From contig JBLWZN010000022.1 of the NCBI GenBank assembly GCA_048266425.1, positions 11,359 through 75,358 on the forward strand: a DNA stretch of 64,000 nucleotides. Reading direction: 5' to 3'. This stretch comes from Cerina sp048266425. GTDB lineage: Bacteria; Bacteroidota; Bacteroidia; Flavobacteriales; Flavobacteriaceae. Below the pieces are notes generated by a model, which worked only from the letters and a program-made list of their open reading frames with translations, did not search any database and was not told where the DNA came from. Positions 1-8,166 of this stretch are shown piece after piece. The position numbers and the translations under genes are program-made. Position 1 is the first letter of the stretch, and every line of letters starts with the position of its first letter.

Positions 1-87
1 ATCTGTTATTCAAATAATATAAGAGACCTATTTAAAAAACAGTATTAATTCCGTTTCCAATAGGAAAAAACAAACTTTTTAAGGGAG

Positions 88-95
88 CAAAGATA
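88..95 (-). promoter_or_regulatory. Possible -7 promoter element reading leftward
   Basis: Read on the minus strand this is TATCTTTG, an exact match to the Bacteroidota -7 consensus TANNTTTG. A TTTG lies 25 nt further upstream, slightly outside the usual 17-23 nt spacing. It would drive a gene beyond the left edge of the window. The rest of 1-325 is A/T-rich and I see no gene in it. Confidence 0.35.
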
Positions 96-325
96 GTCAT
101 ATATATACAATTTAATGTTACAAATCCTATGATTGAGTAATATATGACGATAAGCGGGGGCTGGTAAATCGGCTTTTCTTAGGATGATTTTTTAACCCGA
201 AAACGGATAGGGATAAGTTCGGATTTGGAAAAGCAGCATGCAGTTTATCGATTAAAGGCATAAAATACCGATGAACTATACTATTTTCACATCCTGAGAG
301 TTATAGCATAACTATAGTAATTTTA

Positions 326-1747
326 ATGTTAGCCACATATTCTATGCGAACAAGTTTTTGTTCTATCTATGTATTGCTTTTTATTGCCTTTGGGGCAACT
401 GCGCAAAATTCCCCCGATTTAAGGACAGCCATTCCGGTTTGTGCCGATGCACCAATTAGTGGTATGGCCGATGGTAGCGGGGATATCGATGATTTTGATC
501 CCGATGTGATAAGGGAAACCGGGTGTTTGGAAAAAGGGAGCAATATTTCTGCGAACATAGAGCATAATACTTCTTGGTATGTATTTAGGGCAGGGACAGA
601 TGGGCAGATAGGCTTTGACCTGGAAGCCCTTTCCCCAACTGCCGAATGGGATTTTGCCCTATACGGCCCCGATGTCGATCCTGTAGATATAAGCAATGGA
701 AACGCACAGCCGATCCGCTGTAATTACGAGGTTAACAATACGGATTTTACGGGGATCGGGGTTAACCCGGGCAACGGACAACAAGGGGAACCACCCTTAA
801 CGGCGAACCAAAACACCTACGACACTTGGCTCGATGTAAAGGCAGGTGAAATGTATTACCTGTTTATAAACAACTACAATACCAATTTTGATGGAGATCC
901 AGAACCTTACTTGCTCACCTTTACAGGGAGTTCGGTAGATGCCGACCAGGTCAGCGCTTTGGATTGCACCCTTCGTGACGAATTTTTGGGGTTGGACATT
1001 ATTGCCTGTCAAGCGGATCCGAGCATAACCTTGAGTGCGCTGCGTTCCCCTGCCGGACCGGACATACAAAGTGTAACATGGAGCGTGGATTATGGCGATG
1101 ATGGTAGTATGGATGGTACCCTTCCCGGAACAGGACCTTTTGGGGGCGAACTCGTGGTACCCATGACAGTGAGCACGACCGGCCGTTACTATGTGGATAT
1201 ACAAACTAGTTTTGGGGCTATACAAGATGATATTCTGATAACCGTTCACGGTACCCCGGAACTGGGGGAGGTTAAGGTGTTGGCCGATATGGCCGACAGG
1301 AACGATATAGAAATTGTTCCCGCCCAGGAAGGGGAATATGAATATGCCATTAATGGAGGGGTATTTCAGGAATCCCCAGTTTTTTTGAACGTGCCGCCGG
1401 GAGAAAATACGGTCGTCATCAGTGATTTGAGAGGTTGTGGCACTTCGGATTACTTTCCGTTCTTGGTGATCGGCTATCCCAAATTCTTTACCCCCAATGG
1501 GGATGGCGTACACGATGATTGGAATGTTTATGGGATCGCTGAATTGGAGACCGCCAACATCTATATCTTTGATCGGTACGGAAAGTTATTGAAGCAATTG
1601 GACAAATCCTCCACGGGTTGGGACGGTACTTTTAATGGCCAACCCATGCCATCGTCCGACTATTGGTTCCGGATGGAATATTCCAGGCAGGAGGAGGGGA
1701 TTTTAGTAGCGCACACCTTACAAAACCACTTTACCTTGAAGCGTTAA
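326..1747 (+). CDS. Secreted protein with T9SS type-B (gliding-motility-associated) C-terminal sorting domain
   Basis: A 473-residue exported protein of unknown specific role. An N-terminal signal peptide ends near ATAQ (about residue 27). The ATG at 344 (MRTSFC...) gives a more compact signal peptide than the one at 326 and is an alternative start. The middle (about 50-210) resembles the jelly-roll region that often precedes such sorting signals. The last 85 residues contain FFTPNGDGVHDDW, IYIFDRYGKLL, GWDGTFNGQPMPSSDYW and a terminal basic HFTLKR, which together are the classic CHU_C/type-B sorting domain. Family knowledge: such proteins cross the outer membrane through the type IX system and are released or attached at the surface. 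The gene is monocistronic and is followed by a strong hairpin terminator. The partner or substrate cannot be told. Confidence 0.9.
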   Translation: MLATYSMRTSFCSIYVLLFIAFGATAQNSPDLRTAIPVCADAPISGMADGSGDIDDFDPDVIRETGCLEKGSNISANIEHNTSWYVFRAGTDGQIGFDLEALSPTAEWDFALYGPDVDPVDISNGNAQPIRCNYEVNNTDFTGIGVNPGNGQQGEPPLTANQNTYDTWLDVKAGEMYYLFINNYNTNFDGDPEPYLLTFTGSSVDADQVSALDCTLRDEFLGLDIIACQADPSITLSALRSPAGPDIQSVTWSVDYGDDGSMDGTLPGTGPFGGELVVPMTVSTTGRYYVDIQTSFGAIQDDILITVHGTPELGEVKVLADMADRNDIEIVPAQEGEYEYAINGGVFQESPVFLNVPPGENTVVISDLRGCGTSDYFPFLVIGYPKFFTPNGDGVHDDWNVYGIAELETANIYIFDRYGKLLKQLDKSSTGWDGTFNGQPMPSSDYWFRMEYSRQEEGILVAHTLQNHFTLKR

Positions 1748-1801
1748 ACGCCATACCCATTGCGCAATTCGCCCTTATTTATACAATTGCGGAGGAAGAA
1801 T

Positions 1802-1844
1802 AAAAAAATGCCCATGAGGATTTTCCCTATGGGCATTTTTTTTT
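1802..1844. terminator. Bidirectional intrinsic terminator
   Basis: An A-tract followed by TGCCCAT pairs with ATGGGCA followed by a T-tract (stem arms 1802-1815 and 1829-1842). Being A-rich on one side and T-rich on the other, it can terminate both the upstream plus-strand T9SS cargo gene and the converging outer-membrane protein gene. Confidence 0.85.
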
Positions 1845-1885
1845 GGATTTGATATGCTTAGCAATTATACCAGGGTACTTCCTTT

Positions 1886-2422
1886 TTAGAATTTAAAGGC
1901 GACCCCAACAGTAAAATAGGCAACCCCATAACTTAGCTCGGCATAGGCCCCAAAATTATCCGTAAAGAAATATCGGCCACCGACAAAAGGGGTAGCTCCG
2001 AAGGTACTTCCGTAACTAGAACCATAGTTGTAATTGTTATCATATGATAAAAAAGTGTAATTCAACATTAACCCTCCGTACACGTCCAGACCATCCACAT
2101 CCAGGCCGTTAAAGTGATACGCTCCCCGCGCGCCGATGATGGTATAGTTCCATTTGGCATTATTATAATAAGAACCGTATTTGTAGGTTTTAAACCCCAA
2201 ATAACCGCCCAAGCTAATTACCCCAGGACCTCCGACATCCCAGATCCCTCTTTCGTAGGCCACGCTGAACCCTGGACTTTGGGAAGGAGAGCCGTAATAG
2301 TCATAACTGCCACCAAAGCCTATTCCCGCTGTAATTACATTGGTGCCAACGTTAAATTCCTGTGCCATGGCCATAGGGGCCGTAAAAAGGAAAAATGCGA
2401 GATAAAAAATTGATTTTTTCAT
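1886..2422 (-). CDS. Small outer-membrane beta-barrel protein
   Basis: A 178-residue protein with a clear signal peptide (MKKSIFYLAFFLFTAPMAMAQ). The mature part is Gly/Tyr/Asn-rich with alternating hydrophobic strands and ends in aromatic-terminated strands (AYFTVGVAFKF), as expected of a BamA-inserted barrel of about eight strands. Charged residues are few. The family is probably the OmpW/OprF-like or generic outer-membrane beta-barrel group; no specific ligand can be read. It lies downstream of three lipoprotein genes on the same strand with a 108-bp gap, so it may be co-transcribed with them or have its own promoter. Confidence 0.75.
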   Translation of the reverse strand: MKKSIFYLAFFLFTAPMAMAQEFNVGTNVITAGIGFGGSYDYYGSPSQSPGFSVAYERGIWDVGGPGVISLGGYLGFKTYKYGSYYNNAKWNYTIIGARGAYHFNGLDVDGLDVYGGLMLNYTFLSYDNNYNYGSSYGSTFGATPFVGGRYFFTDNFGAYAELSYGVAYFTVGVAFKF

Positions 2423-2530
2423 AATGATAGTGTTTTGTTTTTAATACTAATTTGTTAAAGGCATCACAAGGTAATAATTATTTTGAATTTTCTCCATTTT
2501 GTTTTTGGGTCGATCTGTAATTTAAGTCTA

Positions 2531-3127
2531 TCAGTTCTTACCCTTGATCCTTGGTATAAAAAATTCTCCTGCAGTGATTTTGATCGACTTATTAATGTCT
2601 GCTCCAAAGTCATACCATGTGCCTGAGAAAGTGCCTTTTATGCTCTTGTCCGTTACTTCAGTAAATATAATTTCAGATTTGGCGACTGTTGTTTCGGTTG
2701 CTTCATATACTTCCTCATCGACCACGCCAAACACTTGTTCTCCAATAATGTATGTTGAGATAAAGGTATCTGCCTTGACCTTTGCACTGCTGGCGGTGTA
2801 GTTTGTATACGGCGTGTTCAATGAGACCTCATCAATTGTGGCGATTTGGATGGCAAAATAATTATCCCCATCCTTTGCATCTTTTGTACCGATTATGCCC
2901 GATGAACGCATGTCGGGTGAATTATTTGCGTAATCACTAAAAGTTCCAATAACAACACTGGTCACATTGTCATTCGCGAAAATGACCAATCGGCCATCAG
3001 CCTTAAATTTGATATAATATTGATCACTGGTGAGCTGGTCGTCCACTGCACTGCTCTTGGAACAGCCCATTAGGGTTAGAATTAGGGCAAGGCCTAATAT
3101 TCTAGGTAGAAATCGCAATAGTTTCAT
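2531..3127 (-). CDS. Putative lipoprotein, paralogue of the neighbouring lipoprotein
   Basis: A 198-residue lipoprotein: the signal peptide ends in a lipobox with Cys22 (LTLMGCSKSS), and the following Ser-Lys-Ser is typical of surface-directed or periplasmic Bacteroidota lipoproteins. The body is beta-rich. It starts YYIKFKADG and ends in a block containing SIKGTFSGTWYD and ITAGEFFIPR, and the same blocks occur in the next gene upstream (3170-3718). The two are therefore diverged tandem duplicates. No enzymatic motif is visible. This type of short YIKFKxDG...KGTFSG protein is common in flavobacteria with no assigned function. Confidence 0.75.
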   Translation of the reverse strand: MKLLRFLPRILGLALILTLMGCSKSSAVDDQLTSDQYYIKFKADGRLVIFANDNVTSVVIGTFSDYANNSPDMRSSGIIGTKDAKDGDNYFAIQIATIDEVSLNTPYTNYTASSAKVKADTFISTYIIGEQVFGVVDEEVYEATETTVAKSEIIFTEVTDKSIKGTFSGTWYDFGADINKSIKITAGEFFIPRIKGKN

Positions 3128-3169
3128 TTTTTTTTGTTTTTTGGGTTAGTCTTTAATCTTGCTCTTATA

Positions 3170-3718
3170 TTATTGAGTTGTGCCAAGGATTGTACGTTTT
3201 ACATTGAATTCGCCTTCGGTGACCTCCTCCGTTTTATTATTTTTAATATCCAGCAGCTCCCCGGAAAATGTGCCTTTTATATTGGTGTTCGTTATCTCGG
3301 AAATACTAACCATGCACGACAGGGCAACCTGTATATTTTTAGTTGCAATCCACGAGGAATGGGTATAAACTGTGGTATCGGGAGGGGAATAGCCCATATA
3401 GGCTACCGGAACCGTTTTAATGATAGTATCAGTATAAATTCTATCTTCCTCGATGGGCGACCTTTCGCTCAAATTTATGGTAAACCCAGCTTTTCCGTCC
3501 CCACCATTTATGGTATAATGATATCGGGGATCTTGGCTTGGACTATCAAAGGTGTAAGCGGTGGTCTCTGTAAATTGAAAGGTTTCCCCATCGATATTAA
3601 ATTTCATAAAGTAACTCTCCGCTTTGGGAGAATCCTCGCTTTTTGAACAATTGGAAGTGCACAGCCCCAAAAAAATTATTATTATAAGAAAGATGTGATT
3701 GGTTTTTGATTTATGCAT
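3170..3718 (-). CDS. Putative lipoprotein, paralogue of the neighbouring lipoprotein
   Basis: A 182-residue protein with a hydrophobic signal segment and a Cys at 20 or 24 (LGLCTSNCSKSED); either could be lipidated. It shares SYFMKFNIDG at the N-terminus, IKGTFSGELLD in the last third and TEGEFNVKR at the C-terminus with the downstream gene at 2531-3127, which marks them as tandem paralogues. Its stop is 42 bp before the next start and its own start lies 20 bp after the upstream small lipoprotein gene, so the three probably form one transcript. Function unknown. Confidence 0.75.
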   Translation of the reverse strand: MHKSKTNHIFLIIIIFLGLCTSNCSKSEDSPKAESYFMKFNIDGETFQFTETTAYTFDSPSQDPRYHYTINGGDGKAGFTINLSERSPIEEDRIYTDTIIKTVPVAYMGYSPPDTTVYTHSSWIATKNIQVALSCMVSISEITNTNIKGTFSGELLDIKNNKTEEVTEGEFNVKRTILGTTQ

Positions 3719-3738
3719 GATTCAATAATTATTGTTTT

Positions 3739-4029
3739 CTAATCTTTACAATACCTCCCAACCAACGTTCCCCCGTCCAAACAACCCTGTTGATCTATGG
3801 TTAGAATCTGGGCACCATCGGGAATCATAAATTTTATTTTATCCCCGGTCTTTTCAAAGGACACCTCGGTGACCGACCCCAAAAACACGATGTCCGCCCT
3901 ATGACCTTCTTTTATAATAATCTTATCCATCAACGCACCCTCTTGTCCCAAATAAGTACCCTGAATGTTTGAGCATCCTGAGATTGCAAATGCTAAACAT
4001 GTGATAACCAACAAAATAACTATTTTCAT
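3739..4029 (-). CDS. Small putative lipoprotein
   Basis: A 96-residue protein with a lipobox at Cys19 (CLAFAISGCSNIQG). The short mature part has one predicted beta-sandwich-like run and two late cysteines (QQGC and GRYC) that could form a disulfide in the periplasm or at the surface. It is the first gene of a minus-strand run of three lipoproteins and an outer-membrane barrel, and it is divergent from the TPR sensor kinase with 183 bp between the starts. No family is recognised. Confidence 0.65.
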   Translation of the reverse strand: MKIVILLVITCLAFAISGCSNIQGTYLGQEGALMDKIIIKEGHRADIVFLGSVTEVSFEKTGDKIKFMIPDGAQILTIDQQGCLDGGTLVGRYCKD

Positions 4030-4129
4030 AATGGGTCTGCATTGGATGTTAAATGTAGAACTGATGAAGTGGATACACTACCACGGATTATTTTTTGCAG
4101 GTACTCATTTATTATTTGCTGCAGATTCG

Positions 4130-4159
4130 TTTGTCAATGTGAATATTTTGTTAACTTTC
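4130..4159 (+). promoter_or_regulatory. Predicted promoter of the sensor-kinase/regulator pair
   Basis: TTTG (4130-4133), 18 nt, then TAACTTTC (4152-4159). This matches the Bacteroidota TTG-N17-23-TANNTTTG form with one mismatch. Transcription would begin near 4166, about 47 nt before the kinase ATG. Confidence 0.5.
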
Positions 4160-4212
4160 ATTCGCCTATCTCCCCACTTTTTACCTCCTGACCCCAAAAA
4201 TTTCGGGCAATT

Positions 4213-6314
4213 ATGAGGAAAATTATGACCCTTTGCATACTAGTTCTGTTTCCCTTCGTTGTTCCTTCCCAACAAAATAAAATCGATTCCTTAAATGTTC
4301 TGTTGCAACGGCACCCGGAAAAGGATACCGAAAGGCTAAACTTGCTCACTGACATTGCTTATGAATACCAATTTGAGGACCCAAACAAGGGACTACAAAT
4401 GGCTGATGACGCAATTGCTTTGGCCAAACTTTTGGGAGAGATTGGAAAAATGGCCAATGCCTTCTCTAGGAAGGCCAATAATTACAGTGCATTAGGAAAG
4501 GACACCTTGGCATTACAGATGTATAAAAGGGCCATCGAAATCCATAAGAATATGGGTAACCTCGACGACGAGGCACGTACTATTTTTAATATGGGCATCA
4601 TTTATTTTGGATGGGCCAATTATTCTAGATCCACTGAAAATTATAAGAAGGCGTACTCCATTTTTGAAAGGGAAAAGGACAGTTTCCATATGGCGTATAT
4701 GCTCAACAGTATTGGGGTAAATCAAATGTACCTTTCCGATTATCCCGCCGCATTGAAAAGTTATTTGACCGCAGCACGGATGTATGAGTCCATGGGATCG
4801 GAAAACACAGGAATTTATGCGGATATCCATAGAAACTTGGGTATCCTGTACAAGAATATGGGTAAATGGGACCAGTCCCTATCCTATTATGGGAAAGCCT
4901 TGGAATACTACAAAAAAAGCGGAAATCCTACGAACGTAGCCGCGACGCTCGCCAATATGGGTGTTGTCCATGATGAAACCGATCAGCACGAAAAGGCTCT
5001 GGACCTATATAAGGAAGCGTACAAAATAAATTCAAGCGCAGGGTACAAAAGGGGCATGGCAAGTGATCTTAGTAATATCGGTGTGGTATATTCAAATTTG
5101 CTCCAATACAGGGAAGCATTGGATTATCTGGACCGATCAAAAATGATGTATGAGGAATTAGGGGATCTCAACGCCTTGGGGGTTGTTTATCATTATTTGG
5201 GAGTAAGTTATCTTAACCTTGTGGATGATCGATCTCCCGTTTCCAATAGGTTCAAGTCCGCTGAAGAACACTTCAAAAAATCCTTGGAATACTCCCAGCA
5301 GGTGAATTCCTTGGAACATCAGGCAGAAACCTGGGAAAACATCGCCATGATGTATCTTAAGGCAGGAAATTACAAAAGGGCATTCGAGGCCAAAAACCAA
5401 TATTTGACCTTAAAGGATAGCATTGGTTCCCAATCCAAGAGGGAGGAAATCACCAAACTGGAACTGCAATACCAATTCGATAAAAGGGAAGCTGGTTTGG
5501 TGGCACAGCACGAAAAGGAACAGGCCGTTGCTCAGGCCGAGATAGATCAGCAAAAATTGATCCGCAATATTTCAATTTTTGGCGGGGGTGGCTTGTTGAT
5601 GGCAATTCTGGGGGGACTACTGCTGTATAAGCGCAAGCGCGATGCCGTATCCCGTCAACTTGAGGCCGAATTTAAGGCTTCCGTTTCTGAAAACGAACTA
5701 AAGGCCCTTCGCGCACAGCTGAACCCTCATTTTATTTATAATTCCCTGAATTCCATTGGGGATTATTTTTCCAGAAACGATGCGCGATCTGGTAATGATT
5801 ATTTGGCCAAATTTGCCAAGTTGATGCGGCTTACCCTGGAATATTCTGAAAAGAAAGAAGTTACTTTGGCCGAGGATGTAAACCTGATGGAACTGTACCT
5901 CCAGATAGAAGCGCTGCGGTTGGACTATAAGTTCTCTTTTAAAATTAAGATCGATCCCCACTTGGATTCGGACAATGTTTTGGTGCCGCCAATGATCTTA
6001 CAACCTTTTATAGAGAACAGTATATGGCACGGGATTTCCCCAAAGAATGGAAAGGGACATATAGGCATCGATATAAAAAAGGATGGGAATATGATACATT
6101 ACATTACATTGTGGAAGATGATGGGGTAGGCATAACGGTTGGCGAGGGATCGATCGGCTCTGATAAAAATTCGTTGGGAATTAAAATCACTGAAAACAGA
6201 ATTGGGATAATCAATAAGGTAAAACAAACCACCGGGACTGTCTCCATAGTAAATAGGTTGGATGGAAATGGTGTAAGGGTAGAAGTCAGACTACCACTGG
6301 AACTGGCCTTTTGA
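4213..6314 (+). pseudogene. TPR-domain LytS-family sensor histidine kinase, frameshifted in the ATPase domain
   Basis: A signal-anchored sensor with a signal peptide (residues 1-19), about seven TPR units (roughly 30-420), a coiled coil, one membrane helix (about 457-474) and a LytS-type His-kinase core with LNPHFIYNSLNSIG (phospho-acceptor His506) and the N-box FIENSIWHGI (Asn602). The reading frame then breaks at a triple ACATT repeat (6096-6110) and stops at 6129 after 638 residues. The lost DDGVG box and the SLGIKITENRI segment continue intact in the +2 frame to 6314. Removing one ACATT unit gives MIHYIVEDDGVG and a normal 698-residue protein. As read, the product lacks the ATP-lid half of the ATPase and should be inactive. 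The adjacent LytTR regulator is intact, which suggests recent, reversible or artefactual damage. Confidence 0.85.
6096..6110 (+). repeat. ACATT x3 tandem repeat causing the kinase frameshift
   Basis: Three perfect adjacent ACATT units lie inside the kinase gene. A 5-bp unit shifts the frame with each gain or loss; two units restore the conserved DDGVG frame. Confidence 0.9.
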
Positions 6315-6335
6315 TCAGACTTTTAAACGTAACAT

Positions 6336-7076
6336 ATGACTACAGCGATCATAATTGATGACGAGCAGCATTGTATTAATAGGCTTACAAATTTATTGGC
6401 CAATTTTAATAGTATCGAAATTCTGGATTCGTACTCATCGGTCGAGACAGGAATTCACGGAATAAGGGAGTTGGGCCCTGATCTGGTCTTTTTGGACGTG
6501 CAAATCCATCAAAAAACGGGCTTTGACCTCCTTAAAGAAATCGGAAAGGTGGATTTTGAGGTTGTTTTCACCACGGCCTTCGATACCTACGCCGTTCAGG
6601 CCTTTAGGTTCAGTGCGGTGGATTATCTTTTAAAGCCCATAGATGAAGATGACCTGCGAGCCGCCTTGGAAAAGGTTGGCAAAAAACTGGATGGGAAGGA
6701 TTTTGAAAAAAAAATGGACAACCTATTAAACAATATTCACAAGAAGGATATTAACAAGAAAATAAGTATCCCTACGTTTGATGGATTGGAATTTGTAGAA
6801 GTTTCTGATATAGTACGCTGCCAGGCCGATGTGAATTACACCCATATTTTCGTTAAAAACCGAGGAAAAATAACGGTTTCCAGAACCTTAAAAAGCTTCG
6901 AGAGCCTGCTGTCCGAATGCAACTTTTTTCGCGTACACAATTCCCATCTCATCAATCTGGATCATATTCAAAAATATACCAAGGGAAAAGGTGGATATAT
7001 TACCATGGTCGATAATGCCTGTATTGAGGTTTCCAGTCGGAGAAGGGACGATTTTTTAAGCGCAATTGCCAATTAG
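6336..7076 (+). CDS. LytTR-family response regulator
   Basis: A 246-residue regulator. The receiver domain (about 2-120) has the acidic pair Asp8-Asp9, phospho-acceptor Asp54 in LVFLDVQI, the TTAF switch Thr and the LLKPID lysine. A LytTR DNA-binding domain occupies about 140-246, with VRCQADVNYTHIFV and FRVHNSHLINLDHIQKY typical of the family. It starts 21 bp after the end of the frameshifted TPR kinase, its natural partner. Phosphorylated LytTR regulators bind direct repeats upstream of target promoters. The divergent lipoprotein/barrel cluster at 1886-4029 is a plausible target, but that is inference. The ORF is intact even though the kinase is not. Confidence 0.92.
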   Translation: MTTAIIIDDEQHCINRLTNLLANFNSIEILDSYSSVETGIHGIRELGPDLVFLDVQIHQKTGFDLLKEIGKVDFEVVFTTAFDTYAVQAFRFSAVDYLLKPIDEDDLRAALEKVGKKLDGKDFEKKMDNLLNNIHKKDINKKISIPTFDGLEFVEVSDIVRCQADVNYTHIFVKNRGKITVSRTLKSFESLLSECNFFRVHNSHLINLDHIQKYTKGKGGYITMVDNACIEVSSRRRDDFLSAIAN

Positions 7077-7195
7077 GACAAATTTTATACATAATAACAG
7101 AAAGGTTTCTTGACAAAGGAAAATTCGTCGAAATCCATATATTGGTTTAAATATACTTGGATTAGACTAGTTACAAGGAATTAAAAGGCCTCATA

Positions 7196-8149
7196 ATGAA
7201 AATTCCAAAATACTTTATCAGTTGCGATTGGGGAACCACGAATTTTAGATTGAAAGTGGTAGAGACCTCTTCTTTGGATGTTATTTTCGAGCACCGTACC
7301 GATAGGGGTGTCAAATCCCTTTTTCAATTGTATTCGGAGGGGAAAAGGGAAGGACAAACCCAATTTTTTATGGACTATCTATATCAAGAAGCCCGTAATC
7401 TTCCGTTCCAACATCAAGGCCATTTGATCATTGCAAGCGGAATGGCCTCCTCCAATATAGGGCTGCAAGAACTTGAATACGCCCAGTTTCCCTTTTCTGT
7501 AAGCGGGGAAAACCTAAATTGGAAACGTATTTCCCTGGACAGCAAATTGGACGTACTTCTGGTCTCGGGAGTAAAATGTGAAACCGGCATGATGCGTGGG
7601 GAAGAGGTGCAGGCTATAGGTCTTGGGGGGTTTTTGGCGCCCCATGGTAAAGGCACTTTGATCTTGCCCGGTACGCACAGTAAACATTTGGGCTATGATT
7701 CAGGCAATTTTATTTCCCTAAATAATTTTATGACGGGCGAACTATTTGAGGTGCTTTCAAAAAATAGTATCTTGGCCAATTCAGTTGTTGCCGGCCCGCT
7801 TGCGAAGTCGGCTAGGGAGGCCTTTTTGGACGGAATTGGGCAGGGCCTTAATGGGAGATTGGGAGCCAATCTGCTTACCGTTAGGGCGAGACATATTTTA
7901 AAAAATTGCGATAAAAAGGATAACTATTATTTTTTGAGCGGATTGTTGATCGGGGAGGAGGTTGCCTACCTAAAAGAGGTTGGTGGGAAAGTGTTTTTGG
8001 CGGCGCCCCAACCCATAGCGGAACTTTACACAATAGCGCTCGAATACTTTTTGGTCGACGGTAAGTTGGTGTGTTTTGATGACCAGGCACTGGAAAGGGC
8101 AGTTTTAATCGGGCAACGGAAAATGCTTATGGTCTCTAATTTAAAGTAA
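7196..8149 (+). CDS. dgoK: 2-dehydro-3-deoxygalactonokinase-family sugar acid kinase
   Basis: A 317-residue protein matching the DgoK family, with the ASKHA-type phosphate loop SCDWGTTNFRLKV at the N-terminus, IIASGMASSNIGL, MMRGEEVQAIG and LILPGTHSKHL. DgoK phosphorylates 2-keto-3-deoxygalactonate with ATP, a late step in the De Ley-Doudoroff-type breakdown of D-galactonate or 3,6-anhydrogalactose. It precedes a sulfatase gene by 17 bp. In marine flavobacteria such kinases often belong to sulfated galactan degradation. The aldolase, dehydrogenase and glycosidases are not in this window, so the true substrate is open. Confidence 0.85.
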   Translation: MKIPKYFISCDWGTTNFRLKVVETSSLDVIFEHRTDRGVKSLFQLYSEGKREGQTQFFMDYLYQEARNLPFQHQGHLIIASGMASSNIGLQELEYAQFPFSVSGENLNWKRISLDSKLDVLLVSGVKCETGMMRGEEVQAIGLGGFLAPHGKGTLILPGTHSKHLGYDSGNFISLNNFMTGELFEVLSKNSILANSVVAGPLAKSAREAFLDGIGQGLNGRLGANLLTVRARHILKNCDKKDNYYFLSGLLIGEEVAYLKEVGGKVFLAAPQPIAELYTIALEYFLVDGKLVCFDDQALERAVLIGQRKMLMVSNLK

Positions 8150-8166
8150 CAAAGAAACGGAAAAAA

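Noticed and set aside
797..1513. 238-codon open frame opposite the T9SS cargo gene
   Set aside because: Antisense shadow of a well-supported coding region, with no recognisable features.
6024..6314. Independent 96-codon gene after the sensor kinase
   Set aside because: It is the C-terminal ATPase half of the kinase displaced by the 5-bp repeat; the first 30 codons overlap kinase sequence in another frame and are meaningless.
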